Origin: Oceanispirochaeta sp. M1
GTDB taxonomy: Bacteria; Spirochaetota; Spirochaetia; DSM-2461
Length of the DNA: 64,000 bases
Assembly: GCF_003346715.1 (NCBI RefSeq)
Contig: NZ_QQPQ01000001.1
Coordinates: forward strand, 235,353 to 299,352
Direction of reading: 5' to 3'
Shown here: in pieces, positions 7,256-14,809 of the stretch
Numbering within the stretch: position 1 is the first letter of the stretch
Layout: each line of letters begins with the position of its first letter
Program-made: the position numbers and the translations under genes
Notes under the pieces: model-generated
Database searches by the model: none
The model's input: only the letters and a program-made list of their open reading frames with translations
Told to the model about the DNA's origin: nothing

Positions 7256-9661
7256 TCAGAGGGCATCCAGTATTCTGACAGTACCTTCTCTCCCGTCAAT
7301 TTCAATCTCTGTTCCATCTTTAAAGAGCTGTGTAGCAGAATTTATATTGGTAACAAGAGGGAGTCCATACTCCCTGGCGATGACTGACCCGTGGGACAGG
7401 GCACTGCCTATCTCGGTTATCATACCAGCTGCAATACTGTAGAAGGGGGTCCATCCGATATCTGTCAGCGGGGCAACCATAATCTCTCCCTGTTTCAGTC
7501 GGCTTGCATCGGTAGCGGTTTTTACAATGCGTACCCTGCCTCTTATTCTTCCCACACTCACGGGTGTTCCTGTAAGCAGTTTTGAAGTATCCAGATCTTC
7601 TTTCACTGTTGCCTGGAGAACTTCTCCTCTCCATATCTCGGGGAGTTCATACAATGCCTGTTCCTTCAAAAGCCGGCGTCTTATTTCGGCTTTTTTGATC
7701 AGAACCTGAGGATTTTTCGTAAAGAGGATTTTCAACTCGTTCTGTGTGAAAAAATAGATCAGGTCTTCATCAGGGATAATTCCTGCTTCGGACATGAGAG
7801 CGGCAATTCTGCGTATCTCCCTTTTAAAGAAATACTGGATACGGATACTGTGTGACTTGGACATCTCCCGTTCCCTGACTGCCATGCGGCTTTTTTTCAG
7901 AGCCCAGGCTGCAGATTTTCTGGCAGATCCTTCTGGAAAGCCTGAAAGGAAATTCTCCAGAGGAAAGGGGGGCAGTTTCTGCTTCTCCGCCCCAGCTTCT
8001 CTTATTTTCACCATCTCCCGGAGATTGGAGATAATCTGCCCGGGTTCCTCCTCCCAGCCCCGTGAACGGAACTCCGCCTCCCGGATGCAGCGGTGACCAT
8101 GGCGCAGTATAAAGGCCCTGTACAGTTCAGCCGCTTTTTCTTCGGAAGACTCAAACCATTTCCGGGCGGCCTCATCATCCCAGGAGCTGGAAAAATCTCT
8201 GCTTCCGCCTGATTTATAAAGTTCTTCACAGATGGTCTCCAGATCGGCTACAGCCTGAGCACTCTCAACACCTTCCACCCGGCTTAACAGATGGGAGAGA
8301 AGGGAGTCATTCACTTCCAGTTCGGGATTACTCTTTTTCAGAATATTTGTGAGCAGTGAGTTGGCAAAGCCGGAATGTGCACTGATCAGCATGTGAAGGG
8401 CATATCCCTTATTCATGAGAGGCAGTTTTGAAATCCATTCCTCTATTGCTCTTTGAGGATTACTATCTTTGCTGAAAAGCACTGAATCCTGAAGTTTACT
8501 CAGCTGCTTCAGATACTTTTTATGCTTTCCCATGGTTGAGAAATATTTAAGGGCATTGAAGACCTGCTGAGGCATAGGAGCCACCGGATGGGGGAGGGGG
8601 TCATCAATGGTTTTTCCCAGAATATTCATCTCAATGTTTTCTTTACTGGCTCCCGCAATACGCCCTGCCATACCGTAGATTGAGGTGAAATTGAAAATAA
8701 GATGATTGGAAAAGGATACCACAAAGGGTCTGTCCTTATTACCCTTATGAATCCCTCCGCTGGATTTATAGAGGACCCGCATGGCGTGCTCTATGCCTGG
8801 TGCAAAACAGTCCCTGGTGAGGGGTGTCACGGCGCCGGGAATCATCTCTCCGATATTACAGCGGGTGAAGATCTCATCCCTGGAGCGCACTGTGTAATCG
8901 AATTCCTTCAGGGAGGGTAGATCTTCAGTTGTTATGGGTCTGGACTGGAGCCAGTAGAATATCCCCTCTTTGTCGATGCACCACTCCATATCCTGGGGGC
9001 AGTTCTCTTTTTCTGCAAATAGAAGGGCTTCCCCCGCAATCTGACGGATCATTTCTACACAGGGATACTCCTGTGTCTCTGGATTATCAATACTGAGGAT
9101 ATCACCTTTTTTGTTCAGCTGTATCCGGACGGCAGCCCTTCGGCCGCTGACCAGTTCTTCACCCCCGCCCTGTACTGATTCCAGTATCATCTCATCTTTT
9201 CCGGAATTCAGGGGGGCATCTGTAAAGATTACTCCTGCGAAACGGGGGGCGATCATCTTCTGTATAACCACATTCATACGGGGACCTTCCCCGTTCGCTC
9301 CATGTGATTCTCTGTAATGTGATGCACGGCTGTTATTCAGTGATGCCCTACAGGTTTCAACCGCCTCAATCAGCATCTCCACCGAGTCTATGTCCAGTAT
9401 TGATTCATACTGCCCGGCGGCGGACCAGTTCCTTCCATCTTCATCGCTGGCTGATGAACGGGCCGCCACAGTTTTGCTGTTCAGTGCGTTCCACGCCTCT
9501 CTGATAAGGGATGCTTCTGTGATGCCGGGATCAGCAGTGAGTACATAAGCTGGGGGGACATTCAGGGAGGCCTGTATCAGTCGATGAAGTCCTGCGGCTT
9601 TTCCACCGGCTCCCATGCACTCTTTATCGTTGATGTTCAGTAACTTTATTGAATTATCCAT
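7256..9661 (-). CDS. PEP synthase/rifampicin-phosphotransferase-like protein
   Basis: An ATP-dependent dikinase-type phosphotransferase. Residues 1-250 form a PEP synthase ATP-grasp domain (GGKAAGLHRL, VAARSSASDEDG, QDMEWCIDKEG...LQSRPI). Residues about 300-680 are a long helical region. The C-terminus is the swivelling phosphohistidine domain, GSALSHGSVIAREYGLP, with H757. The PEP/pyruvate TIM barrel of true PEP synthase is absent. ATP-grasp, helical acceptor domain and His domain in this order is the layout of rifampicin phosphotransferase, so it probably phosphorylates an unknown small molecule using ATP. Resistance to rifamycins is not shown. A strong hairpin lies about 30 nt upstream. 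Family secure, substrate unknown. Confidence 0.75.
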   Translation of the reverse strand: MDNSIKLLNINDKECMGAGGKAAGLHRLIQASLNVPPAYVLTADPGITEASLIREAWNALNSKTVAARSSASDEDGRNWSAAGQYESILDIDSVEMLIEAVETCRASLNNSRASHYRESHGANGEGPRMNVVIQKMIAPRFAGVIFTDAPLNSGKDEMILESVQGGGEELVSGRRAAVRIQLNKKGDILSIDNPETQEYPCVEMIRQIAGEALLFAEKENCPQDMEWCIDKEGIFYWLQSRPITTEDLPSLKEFDYTVRSRDEIFTRCNIGEMIPGAVTPLTRDCFAPGIEHAMRVLYKSSGGIHKGNKDRPFVVSFSNHLIFNFTSIYGMAGRIAGASKENIEMNILGKTIDDPLPHPVAPMPQQVFNALKYFSTMGKHKKYLKQLSKLQDSVLFSKDSNPQRAIEEWISKLPLMNKGYALHMLISAHSGFANSLLTNILKKSNPELEVNDSLLSHLLSRVEGVESAQAVADLETICEELYKSGGSRDFSSSWDDEAARKWFESSEEKAAELYRAFILRHGHRCIREAEFRSRGWEEEPGQIISNLREMVKIREAGAEKQKLPPFPLENFLSGFPEGSARKSAAWALKKSRMAVREREMSKSHSIRIQYFFKREIRRIAALMSEAGIIPDEDLIYFFTQNELKILFTKNPQVLIKKAEIRRRLLKEQALYELPEIWRGEVLQATVKEDLDTSKLLTGTPVSVGRIRGRVRIVKTATDASRLKQGEIMVAPLTDIGWTPFYSIAAGMITEIGSALSHGSVIAREYGLPLVTNINSATQLFKDGTEIEIDGREGTVRILDAL

Positions 9662-9690
9662 TTCTGATTTATCTTGTTCCTGATAAAAAT

Positions 9691-9729
9691 CGGACAGAGT
9701 CGGTATAGGGGCATTCCGTACTCTGTCCG
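9691..9729. promoter_or_regulatory. Strong inverted repeat upstream of the 801-aa phosphotransferase
   Basis: CGGACAGAGT (9691-9700) and ACTCTGTCCG (9720-9729) are perfect complements around a 19-nt loop that adds a CGG/CCG pair. It starts 30 nt upstream of the minus-strand ATG at 9661, within its likely leader. There is no long T-run beside it, so an operator or RNA regulatory hairpin is as likely as a terminator. Confidence 0.5.
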
Positions 9730-9883
9730 CGTCGATAAAAGGGATATTCCCTTCCTGGTTTTCATAAAAACTGTAAATATGTGAAATGCATTAATAGTCT
9801 ATCATTCATATAACAAAGGCGTAAAGAGAAACTGTTACTCCGCTTTTGAAAAAAAAACAGATTTTTATCAGTACTTTCTGCTG

Positions 9884-9912
9884 TTGACCATAAGCCTGTT
9901 CTTATATGAAAT
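9884..9912 (+). promoter_or_regulatory. Candidate promoter of the pflX-like gene
   Basis: TTGACC, 17 nt, TGAAAT, ending 7 nt before the ATG at 9919. The rest of the 258-bp gap at 9662-9918 holds only the hairpin at 9691-9729; I see no gene in it. Confidence 0.45.
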
Positions 9913-9918
9913 AAGGCT

Positions 9919-10866
9919 ATGGATCATATGGAATATGAGAATTGCCGTTTATGCGGACGTGAATGCGGAGTCAACAGGACTGAAGAAATAGCTTATTGTG
10001 GAAGCAGTGACAAAATAAAACTGGCCTGGGCCGGGCTCCATTTCGGTGAGGAACCGCCCATTGTGGGGAAGGGTGGAAGCGGTACGGTCTTTTTCAGCGG
10101 CTGTACTCTGGGCTGTCCCTTTTGTCAGAACTATCAGATAAGCAGACAGGGAATGGGCCGGGAGATAGATGATGAGGAATTCCTTGTCATTGCACGCAGA
10201 TTGAAGGGGGAGGGGGCTGAGAACCTGAATCTGGTTACACCTTCTCATTTCATCCCTTCACTGAGTAGGGTTCTTCCTGTTCTGCGGAAAGAGGGCTTTC
10301 CCATAGTCTGGAATTCATCGGGGCAGGAAAGTGCAGAAGCCCTGGGGGCAGTCTTTCCTCATGTAGATATTTTTCTTCCCGATCTGAAGACCCTCAGCAG
10401 TGATACCGCAGCTGAGTATTATAATTTTAAGAAATATCCTTCCATTGTAGAGCCTGCAATACGGGAGATGGTGAAACAGCGCCCCCTCTCCTTTGATGAG
10501 AAGGGAGTCATGAAGCGGGGGGTGCTTGTACGGCATCTTGTACTGCCGGGAGAGCTGGATTCTACAGAAGAGGTTCTTCGGTGGTTCAGTAAAAATCTCA
10601 AGGGCCGTGCTCTGCTCTCGATTATGAGCCAGTATACCCCGGTTGTCAGTCCCGATTATCCTGACCCCAGCCCCTCACGCTATCTTTCTGAAACCGAGTA
10701 TGACCGTGTTATTGATATGCTGCACCGTTATGATCTTGAGGATGGATTTATTCAGGAGTGGATTACCGGCAGCGATTGGCTTCCGGATTTCAATAGGACT
10801 AACCCCTTTTCATCCGATCTTTCCAGGGCGCTCTGGCATTGGAAAGACGGATTTCTGGGAGAGTGA
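9919..10866 (+). CDS. pflX: Radical SAM protein, PflX family (COG1313)
   Basis: Radical SAM protein related to pyruvate-formate-lyase activating enzymes. The iron-sulfur ligands are in SGCTLGCPFCQN (C62, C66, C69; CX3CX2C). The N-terminus has the extra Cys-rich motif CRLCGRECGVNR and a further Cys near residue 27, typical of the PflX/COG1313 branch. At 315 residues it has a normal length for the family. It would cleave S-adenosylmethionine reductively to generate a glycyl or other substrate radical; the target protein is not known for this subgroup and no glycyl-radical enzyme is nearby. Convergent with the kinase gene. Confidence 0.82.
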   Translation: MDHMEYENCRLCGRECGVNRTEEIAYCGSSDKIKLAWAGLHFGEEPPIVGKGGSGTVFFSGCTLGCPFCQNYQISRQGMGREIDDEEFLVIARRLKGEGAENLNLVTPSHFIPSLSRVLPVLRKEGFPIVWNSSGQESAEALGAVFPHVDIFLPDLKTLSSDTAAEYYNFKKYPSIVEPAIREMVKQRPLSFDEKGVMKRGVLVRHLVLPGELDSTEEVLRWFSKNLKGRALLSIMSQYTPVVSPDYPDPSPSRYLSETEYDRVIDMLHRYDLEDGFIQEWITGSDWLPDFNRTNPFSSDLSRALWHWKDGFLGE

Positions 10867-10874
10867 TATGAGAT

Positions 10875-10904
10875 GAATCAGAGTGGACTCAGTCTCTCTG
10901 ATTC
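10875..10904. terminator. Stem-loop between convergent genes
   Basis: GAATCAGAG and CTCTGATTC form a perfect 9-bp stem in the 38-bp gap between the pflX-like and UMP-kinase stops. It could end transcription from both sides, though the T-tract is poor. Confidence 0.45.
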
Positions 10905-11600
10905 TTATTCCGGACCTATGATTGTTCCGGTAAAATCTTTGCCGTAGAATATGTTTTTCAGATTCTCCAGGTCTCTGCCGTCGGCGGCAATTACCTTGAG
11001 TTTCATTTCTCTGGCCTTTTTAGTCGCCACGGGGTCAAAGGGAGTATTCTTTCCGGGTGTCCAGGTATGGCCGCACATCTTCTGATATTCTTCCCAGCTC
11101 AGACTGTCCAGAGGAAGGGCTGCGGGATCAAGGTTGGGATCAGCGGAATACACTTTTTTTATGTTTGAAAGATTCAGTATTGTTGAAGCCTTGAAGTTCT
11201 CTGCAAGAAGTACTGCATCGTAATCAGTGGAGAATCCGGGTTTCCATCCGGCTGCTACCAGAACTCTTCCTGTCATGCTTTTTACCTTTGTAGGATCAGT
11301 GACAACAGGGTCCTGGCAATCGGATCCCATAAGGGCTTTCATCAGCTGTGCATTCAGTCTTGTGGCCATGATACCTATCCAGTCCAGTTCGGATTCGGAA
11401 GCAGAGGAATCTGTCTCTTTATAAGCTGTCTGATATTTTCTGGCAGGAGCACCTCCTCCGATTATAAGGATCAGCTTTCTACTCTTATCTTCATTAAGCC
11501 ATCCCTTCAGGAAGTCTCTCATTTTTTTCAGAAAATCGGTTTTGATCACCTCGGGGGCAACTATTGAACCGCCTAAATCAAGTATCTGTATATTTTCCAC
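10905..11600 (-). CDS. pyrH: UMP kinase, archaeal-type amino-acid-kinase fold
   Basis: Amino-acid-kinase-fold protein of 231 residues, predicted to phosphorylate UMP to UDP with ATP. Seen motifs: LDLGGSIVAP at the N-terminus, IIGGGAPAR, and SELDWIGIMATRLNAQL, which matches the archaeal-type PyrH pattern rather than the usual bacterial one. A later LSNIKKVYSADP is the ADP/Mg-binding loop. It starts with GTG, with CCGGAGGAT 5-10 nt upstream. It is transcribed alone between a convergent pflX-like gene and the divergent LolA-like operon. Whether this is the only UMP kinase of the cell cannot be told from this window. Confidence 0.75.
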   Translation of the reverse strand: MENIQILDLGGSIVAPEVIKTDFLKKMRDFLKGWLNEDKSRKLILIIGGGAPARKYQTAYKETDSSASESELDWIGIMATRLNAQLMKALMGSDCQDPVVTDPTKVKSMTGRVLVAAGWKPGFSTDYDAVLLAENFKASTILNLSNIKKVYSADPNLDPAALPLDSLSWEEYQKMCGHTWTPGKNTPFDPVATKKAREMKLKVIAADGRDLENLKNIFYGKDFTGTIIGPE

Positions 11601-11701
11601 AGTAATCCTCCGGTTTTTAGGTCTTTTATGGCTGATATCTTAAGGTTTCATCGCAGATATGGGAAGAGCAGTACAGTTCTCTGTGAGAAATGCCTCTTAC
11701 C

Positions 11702-11732
11702 TTGACAGCTCCCCGTCTCATCGGGGTATATT
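11702..11732 (+). promoter_or_regulatory. Promoter of the lolA-like/rodZ/rimO/uvrD operon
   Basis: TTGACA, 19 nt, TATATT, ending 8 nt before the ATG at 11740. It lies inside the longer reading frame beginning at 11659, which argues for the downstream start. No Shine-Dalgarno precedes the ATG. Confidence 0.55.
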
Positions 11733-11739
11733 ACAGTGT

Positions 11740-12411
11740 ATGAGAAGAATAATTATCGGGCTTTTTCTGCTTATAATAGGAGCAGGTTTCATAGCAGCCC
11801 AGGAAACGGCTGAAAAATATTTTGATAGAATATCTGACTATTACGGAAGTATCCGTGATTATGAGGGTGATCTTGTTATCACCCGTGGAGATATGGAGCA
11901 GGTTGCCCATATTTCCTATAAGAATCCCAATAAAATGAGGCTTGATTTTTCTGTCCCCGAAGGGCAGGTTCTTAATGTGAATGATGAGAACCTTGAACTC
12001 TATATTCCTGAGTACAGGGTCTCCTTTGTTCAACCCCTTAAGAACCGCTCTGATTCCACATTGGCTGGAATGGCAAATTCCCAGGGACTTGAATTGATGA
12101 AACGGAACTACAGTATCGGTTATGTTACCGATCCTGATCCTGTTCCTCTGGACGAAGGTTCTGAAGAGATGGTCGTCAAACTGAAACTACACTGGCGTTC
12201 TTCCAGTGAGGGATTCAGAGAACTTTATATAGCCATAGGCCAGAATAATCTGATCAGGCGGATTGAAGGTGTAACAACTTCAATGGAAAGTATTATTTTT
12301 GACTTTACAAATCTACAGACTAACAAGGACATCCCTGATGCCCGTTTTGATTACAAAAGTCCGCCTGAAGGGAATTCTATTGAGAACTTTCTTTTTGAAC
12401 CGGAAAACTGA
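11740..12411 (+). CDS. LolA-like outer-membrane lipoprotein carrier
   Basis: Periplasmic carrier predicted to move lipoproteins from the inner to the outer membrane. The N-terminus from 11740 is a clean signal peptide (MRRIIIGLFLLIIGAGFIAA then Q), followed by a LolA-type half-barrel with YKNPNKMRLDFSVPEGQVL and later DFTNLQTN near the C-terminus. The mature length of about 200 residues fits LolA. A longer frame opens at 11659, but the signal peptide and a promoter at 11702-11732 support 11740. The rodZ-like gene follows 6 nt after the stop. Family assignment is by fold pattern, since LolA sequences diverge strongly. Confidence 0.72.
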   Translation: MRRIIIGLFLLIIGAGFIAAQETAEKYFDRISDYYGSIRDYEGDLVITRGDMEQVAHISYKNPNKMRLDFSVPEGQVLNVNDENLELYIPEYRVSFVQPLKNRSDSTLAGMANSQGLELMKRNYSIGYVTDPDPVPLDEGSEEMVVKLKLHWRSSSEGFRELYIAIGQNNLIRRIEGVTTSMESIIFDFTNLQTNKDIPDARFDYKSPPEGNSIENFLFEPEN

Positions 12412-12417
12412 GGCCAT

Positions 12418-13488
12418 ATGAAATCCATCGGTGAAACACTAAGAGAAGCCCGCGAAACCAAAGGGGCATCTATAAAACAGATCTCACAGGACAGCAATAT
12501 CTCGAGAGAGTATCTGACTGCTCTGGAAGAGGAAGATTTTGATATTTTCCCTGCGGAGACTTACCTCCTCGGTTTTTTAAGAAATTATTCAGAATATCTG
12601 GGCCTTGATACGGAGAAATCCGTTGCCCTTTATAGAAACTATAAGATCAGTGAAGAACCTGCCCCTCTTGAAGAGCTGGTAGGGCAGACAAATCATCACA
12701 ATGTTCCTGTCAGAATGGTGGTGATTATCATCTTTCTGGCAATTCTTGTGATTGGCGGAGGCTGGTTCGGCTACAAGTCTTTTATTAAAGACAGACCTGT
12801 AGCAGAGGAACCTGTTCCTGCCCGTGATGCTGTTCAGTACCGTCTGGATAAGAGTGAAGCTCAGTGGAACCTGCTGACTGATGATGAGATTCTTATCTCT
12901 TATGAAAGCGGTGAGCTCCATATGTCTGTTGCTCTGAAGGGGAATAAACTGTCCATTCGTCCGGTCGGCGGTGGAAGTGAACTGGTTCTGTCGGCAGGAG
13001 ACGAGAAGATTCTCCCCGGTGGAGAAGGTATTCCCGTTATCGGTTTCAGACTGAGTTCTATCGGTGAGGGCGGTGCCCTGCTGACAGTTCAGCGAACCGA
13101 TGTGACTGTTGTCAGAGAAGCAGTGGAGAGTCAGACTGAAGCTCCTGCGGCGCTTCCGACTCGAGAAGGCAGAGATAAAATCCTTCTTGAAAACAGAATC
13201 GTTCCCGAGGATTTTACCCTCAATGCCCTTTTCAGCGGTTATTGTCTGTTCCGTTATCAGGCTGATAATGGTGAAGTTGTTGAAAAATTCTACCGTGATG
13301 GAGACCGAATCCGTCTGGATGTTTCCGAATCCCTTTTATTAGGTCTATCTTCTGGAGCCGCGGTTATTATAAAAATTTCAGGTGTTAATGTGGTTCCCGG
13401 TAAAGCCGGTGAAGTAGCAGTAAAATTTATACAGTGGGTGAAGAATGATGAAGGAAAATACAACCTCGTCCTCTTCCCTGTCCAATAA
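12418..13488 (+). CDS. RodZ-like helix-turn-helix membrane protein
   Basis: RodZ anchors MreB to the membrane and shapes the cell. Residues 1-78 form the Xre-type HTH (IGETLREARETKGASIKQIS, then YLLGFLRNYSEYLGLD); about 99-118 is a single transmembrane helix; about 140-350 is a periplasmic DUF4115-like region that seems to contain two beta-rich copies. At 356 residues it is a little longer than E. coli RodZ. GAGG just before the ATG gives a ribosome site. The 3' end overlaps rimO by 44 bp. A role in cell shape or peptidoglycan placement is inferred from the family; regulatory proteins with the same layout exist. Confidence 0.72.
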   Translation: MKSIGETLREARETKGASIKQISQDSNISREYLTALEEEDFDIFPAETYLLGFLRNYSEYLGLDTEKSVALYRNYKISEEPAPLEELVGQTNHHNVPVRMVVIIIFLAILVIGGGWFGYKSFIKDRPVAEEPVPARDAVQYRLDKSEAQWNLLTDDEILISYESGELHMSVALKGNKLSIRPVGGGSELVLSAGDEKILPGGEGIPVIGFRLSSIGEGGALLTVQRTDVTVVREAVESQTEAPAALPTREGRDKILLENRIVPEDFTLNALFSGYCLFRYQADNGEVVEKFYRDGDRIRLDVSESLLLGLSSGAAVIIKISGVNVVPGKAGEVAVKFIQWVKNDEGKYNLVLFPVQ

Positions 13489-14809
13489 AACCTTTTATGT
13501 AGAGAATCTAGGTTGTTCTAAAAATCAGGTTGATGCAGAAACCATCATAGCGGCCCTTAAACAGGCTGGATGGGAGTATTGTGACAGTCCGGACAGGGCT
13601 GAGTTGTTGATCGTCAATACATGCGGATTCATACAGTCCGCCAAAGAAGAATCCATACAGACTATTTTTGATTACAGAAAGGCATACCCCGACCGCAAGG
13701 TTCTGGCGGCCGGCTGTTTTGCTGAGAGATATAATGAGGAACTCCTTCATATGATCCCTGAGCTGGACGGTGTATTCGGAAATAAGGCTCCTGTAAAAAT
13801 TGCAGATATGATTCCGGGAATTCTGGGTGGTGAAAAACCCGTATATATGCCCAAGGCGGACCTGACGGTTCCCGAGCGTAAGGATTTTTTTAACTTCAAG
13901 GGCTCGGCCTTTGTTAAAATCTCAGAAGGTTGTAATAACAGATGTAATTTCTGTGCTATTCCTCTGATCAAGGGAGATCTGCAGAGCCGAAGCATGGACG
14001 ATATTCTGGAAGAGATTAAAACTCTTCTGAATAAAGGTGTCTTTGAGATCAATATGGTGGCTCAGGATCTGGCTAATTACGGACTGGATAAGGGAAAACG
14101 TGTACTCATTGAGCTTTTAAAGCAGATCTCCACTATGAAAGGTGATTTCTGGCTTCGTCTGCTCTATATTCATCCTGATCATTTTCCCATGGAGATTCTC
14201 CAGCTGCTAAAGGATGATTCCCGCTTTCTCCCCTATTTTGATATCCCTTTTCAGCATGCTGATAAGTCCATTCTTTCAAGAATGGGAAGGAAAGGTGACA
14301 GGGAGACCTATCTAAAGCTGATTGAGACTCTTAGAACTGATTTTCCCCATGGTGTTATCCGCTCATCCATAATGTGCGGGTTTCCTGGTGAGACGAAAAA
14401 GTCTTTTGCTGAACTCAGAGGGTTTCTTATTGAAGCTCATCTGGACTGGGTCGGATTCTTTACCTACTCGAGAGAGGAAGGAACCGAGGCCTATAATTAC
14501 AGAGGCCGCCTGGGAACAAAACTGGCGGCTAAAAAGTCTGGTAAACAGAGATCTGAACTGGAAGACCTGCAGCAGCAGATCACAGAAGAACAGATGGAGC
14601 GTTTTGTGGGCAAAGAGCTCACTCTCATTATTGAGGAGAAGGTGGAGGGTGAAGTCCTTTATCTGAGCCGTTCCTACTTCCAGGCTCCCGAGGTGGATGG
14701 TCTGGTTGTTCTCAGAGCTGAAGGTCTGGAGGCTGGAGATATTGTCAGGGCACGAATAATCAAAAGAAACGGTGTAGATCTTGAAGCCGTTCTGGTTAAC
14801 CCCCAGTGA
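13445..14809 (+). CDS. rimO: Ribosomal protein S12 methylthiotransferase
   Basis: Radical SAM methylthiotransferase that modifies the conserved aspartate of ribosomal protein S12. Order: N-terminal UPF0004 domain (NLGCSKNQVDAE, LIVNTCGFI, LAAGC; three Cys for the auxiliary cluster), the radical SAM core with ISEGCNNRCNFCAIP (CX3CX2C), and a C-terminal TRAM domain (about 385-450). Length 454 is typical. NLGCSKNQVD and the CAIP extension separate RimO from MiaB. Start choice: the ATG pair at 13445-13450 lies inside the rodZ-like gene, giving a 44-bp overlap and translational coupling. The uvrD gene starts on the stop (GTGA). Confidence 0.93.
   Translation: MMKENTTSSSSLSNKTFYVENLGCSKNQVDAETIIAALKQAGWEYCDSPDRAELLIVNTCGFIQSAKEESIQTIFDYRKAYPDRKVLAAGCFAERYNEELLHMIPELDGVFGNKAPVKIADMIPGILGGEKPVYMPKADLTVPERKDFFNFKGSAFVKISEGCNNRCNFCAIPLIKGDLQSRSMDDILEEIKTLLNKGVFEINMVAQDLANYGLDKGKRVLIELLKQISTMKGDFWLRLLYIHPDHFPMEILQLLKDDSRFLPYFDIPFQHADKSILSRMGRKGDRETYLKLIETLRTDFPHGVIRSSIMCGFPGETKKSFAELRGFLIEAHLDWVGFFTYSREEGTEAYNYRGRLGTKLAAKKSGKQRSELEDLQQQITEEQMERFVGKELTLIIEEKVEGEVLYLSRSYFQAPEVDGLVVLRAEGLEAGDIVRARIIKRNGVDLEAVLVNPQ

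Noticed and set aside
7256..9661. Ordinary PEP synthase (ppsA)
   Set aside because: No PEP/pyruvate-binding barrel; His domain is at the C-terminus as in rifampicin phosphotransferase.
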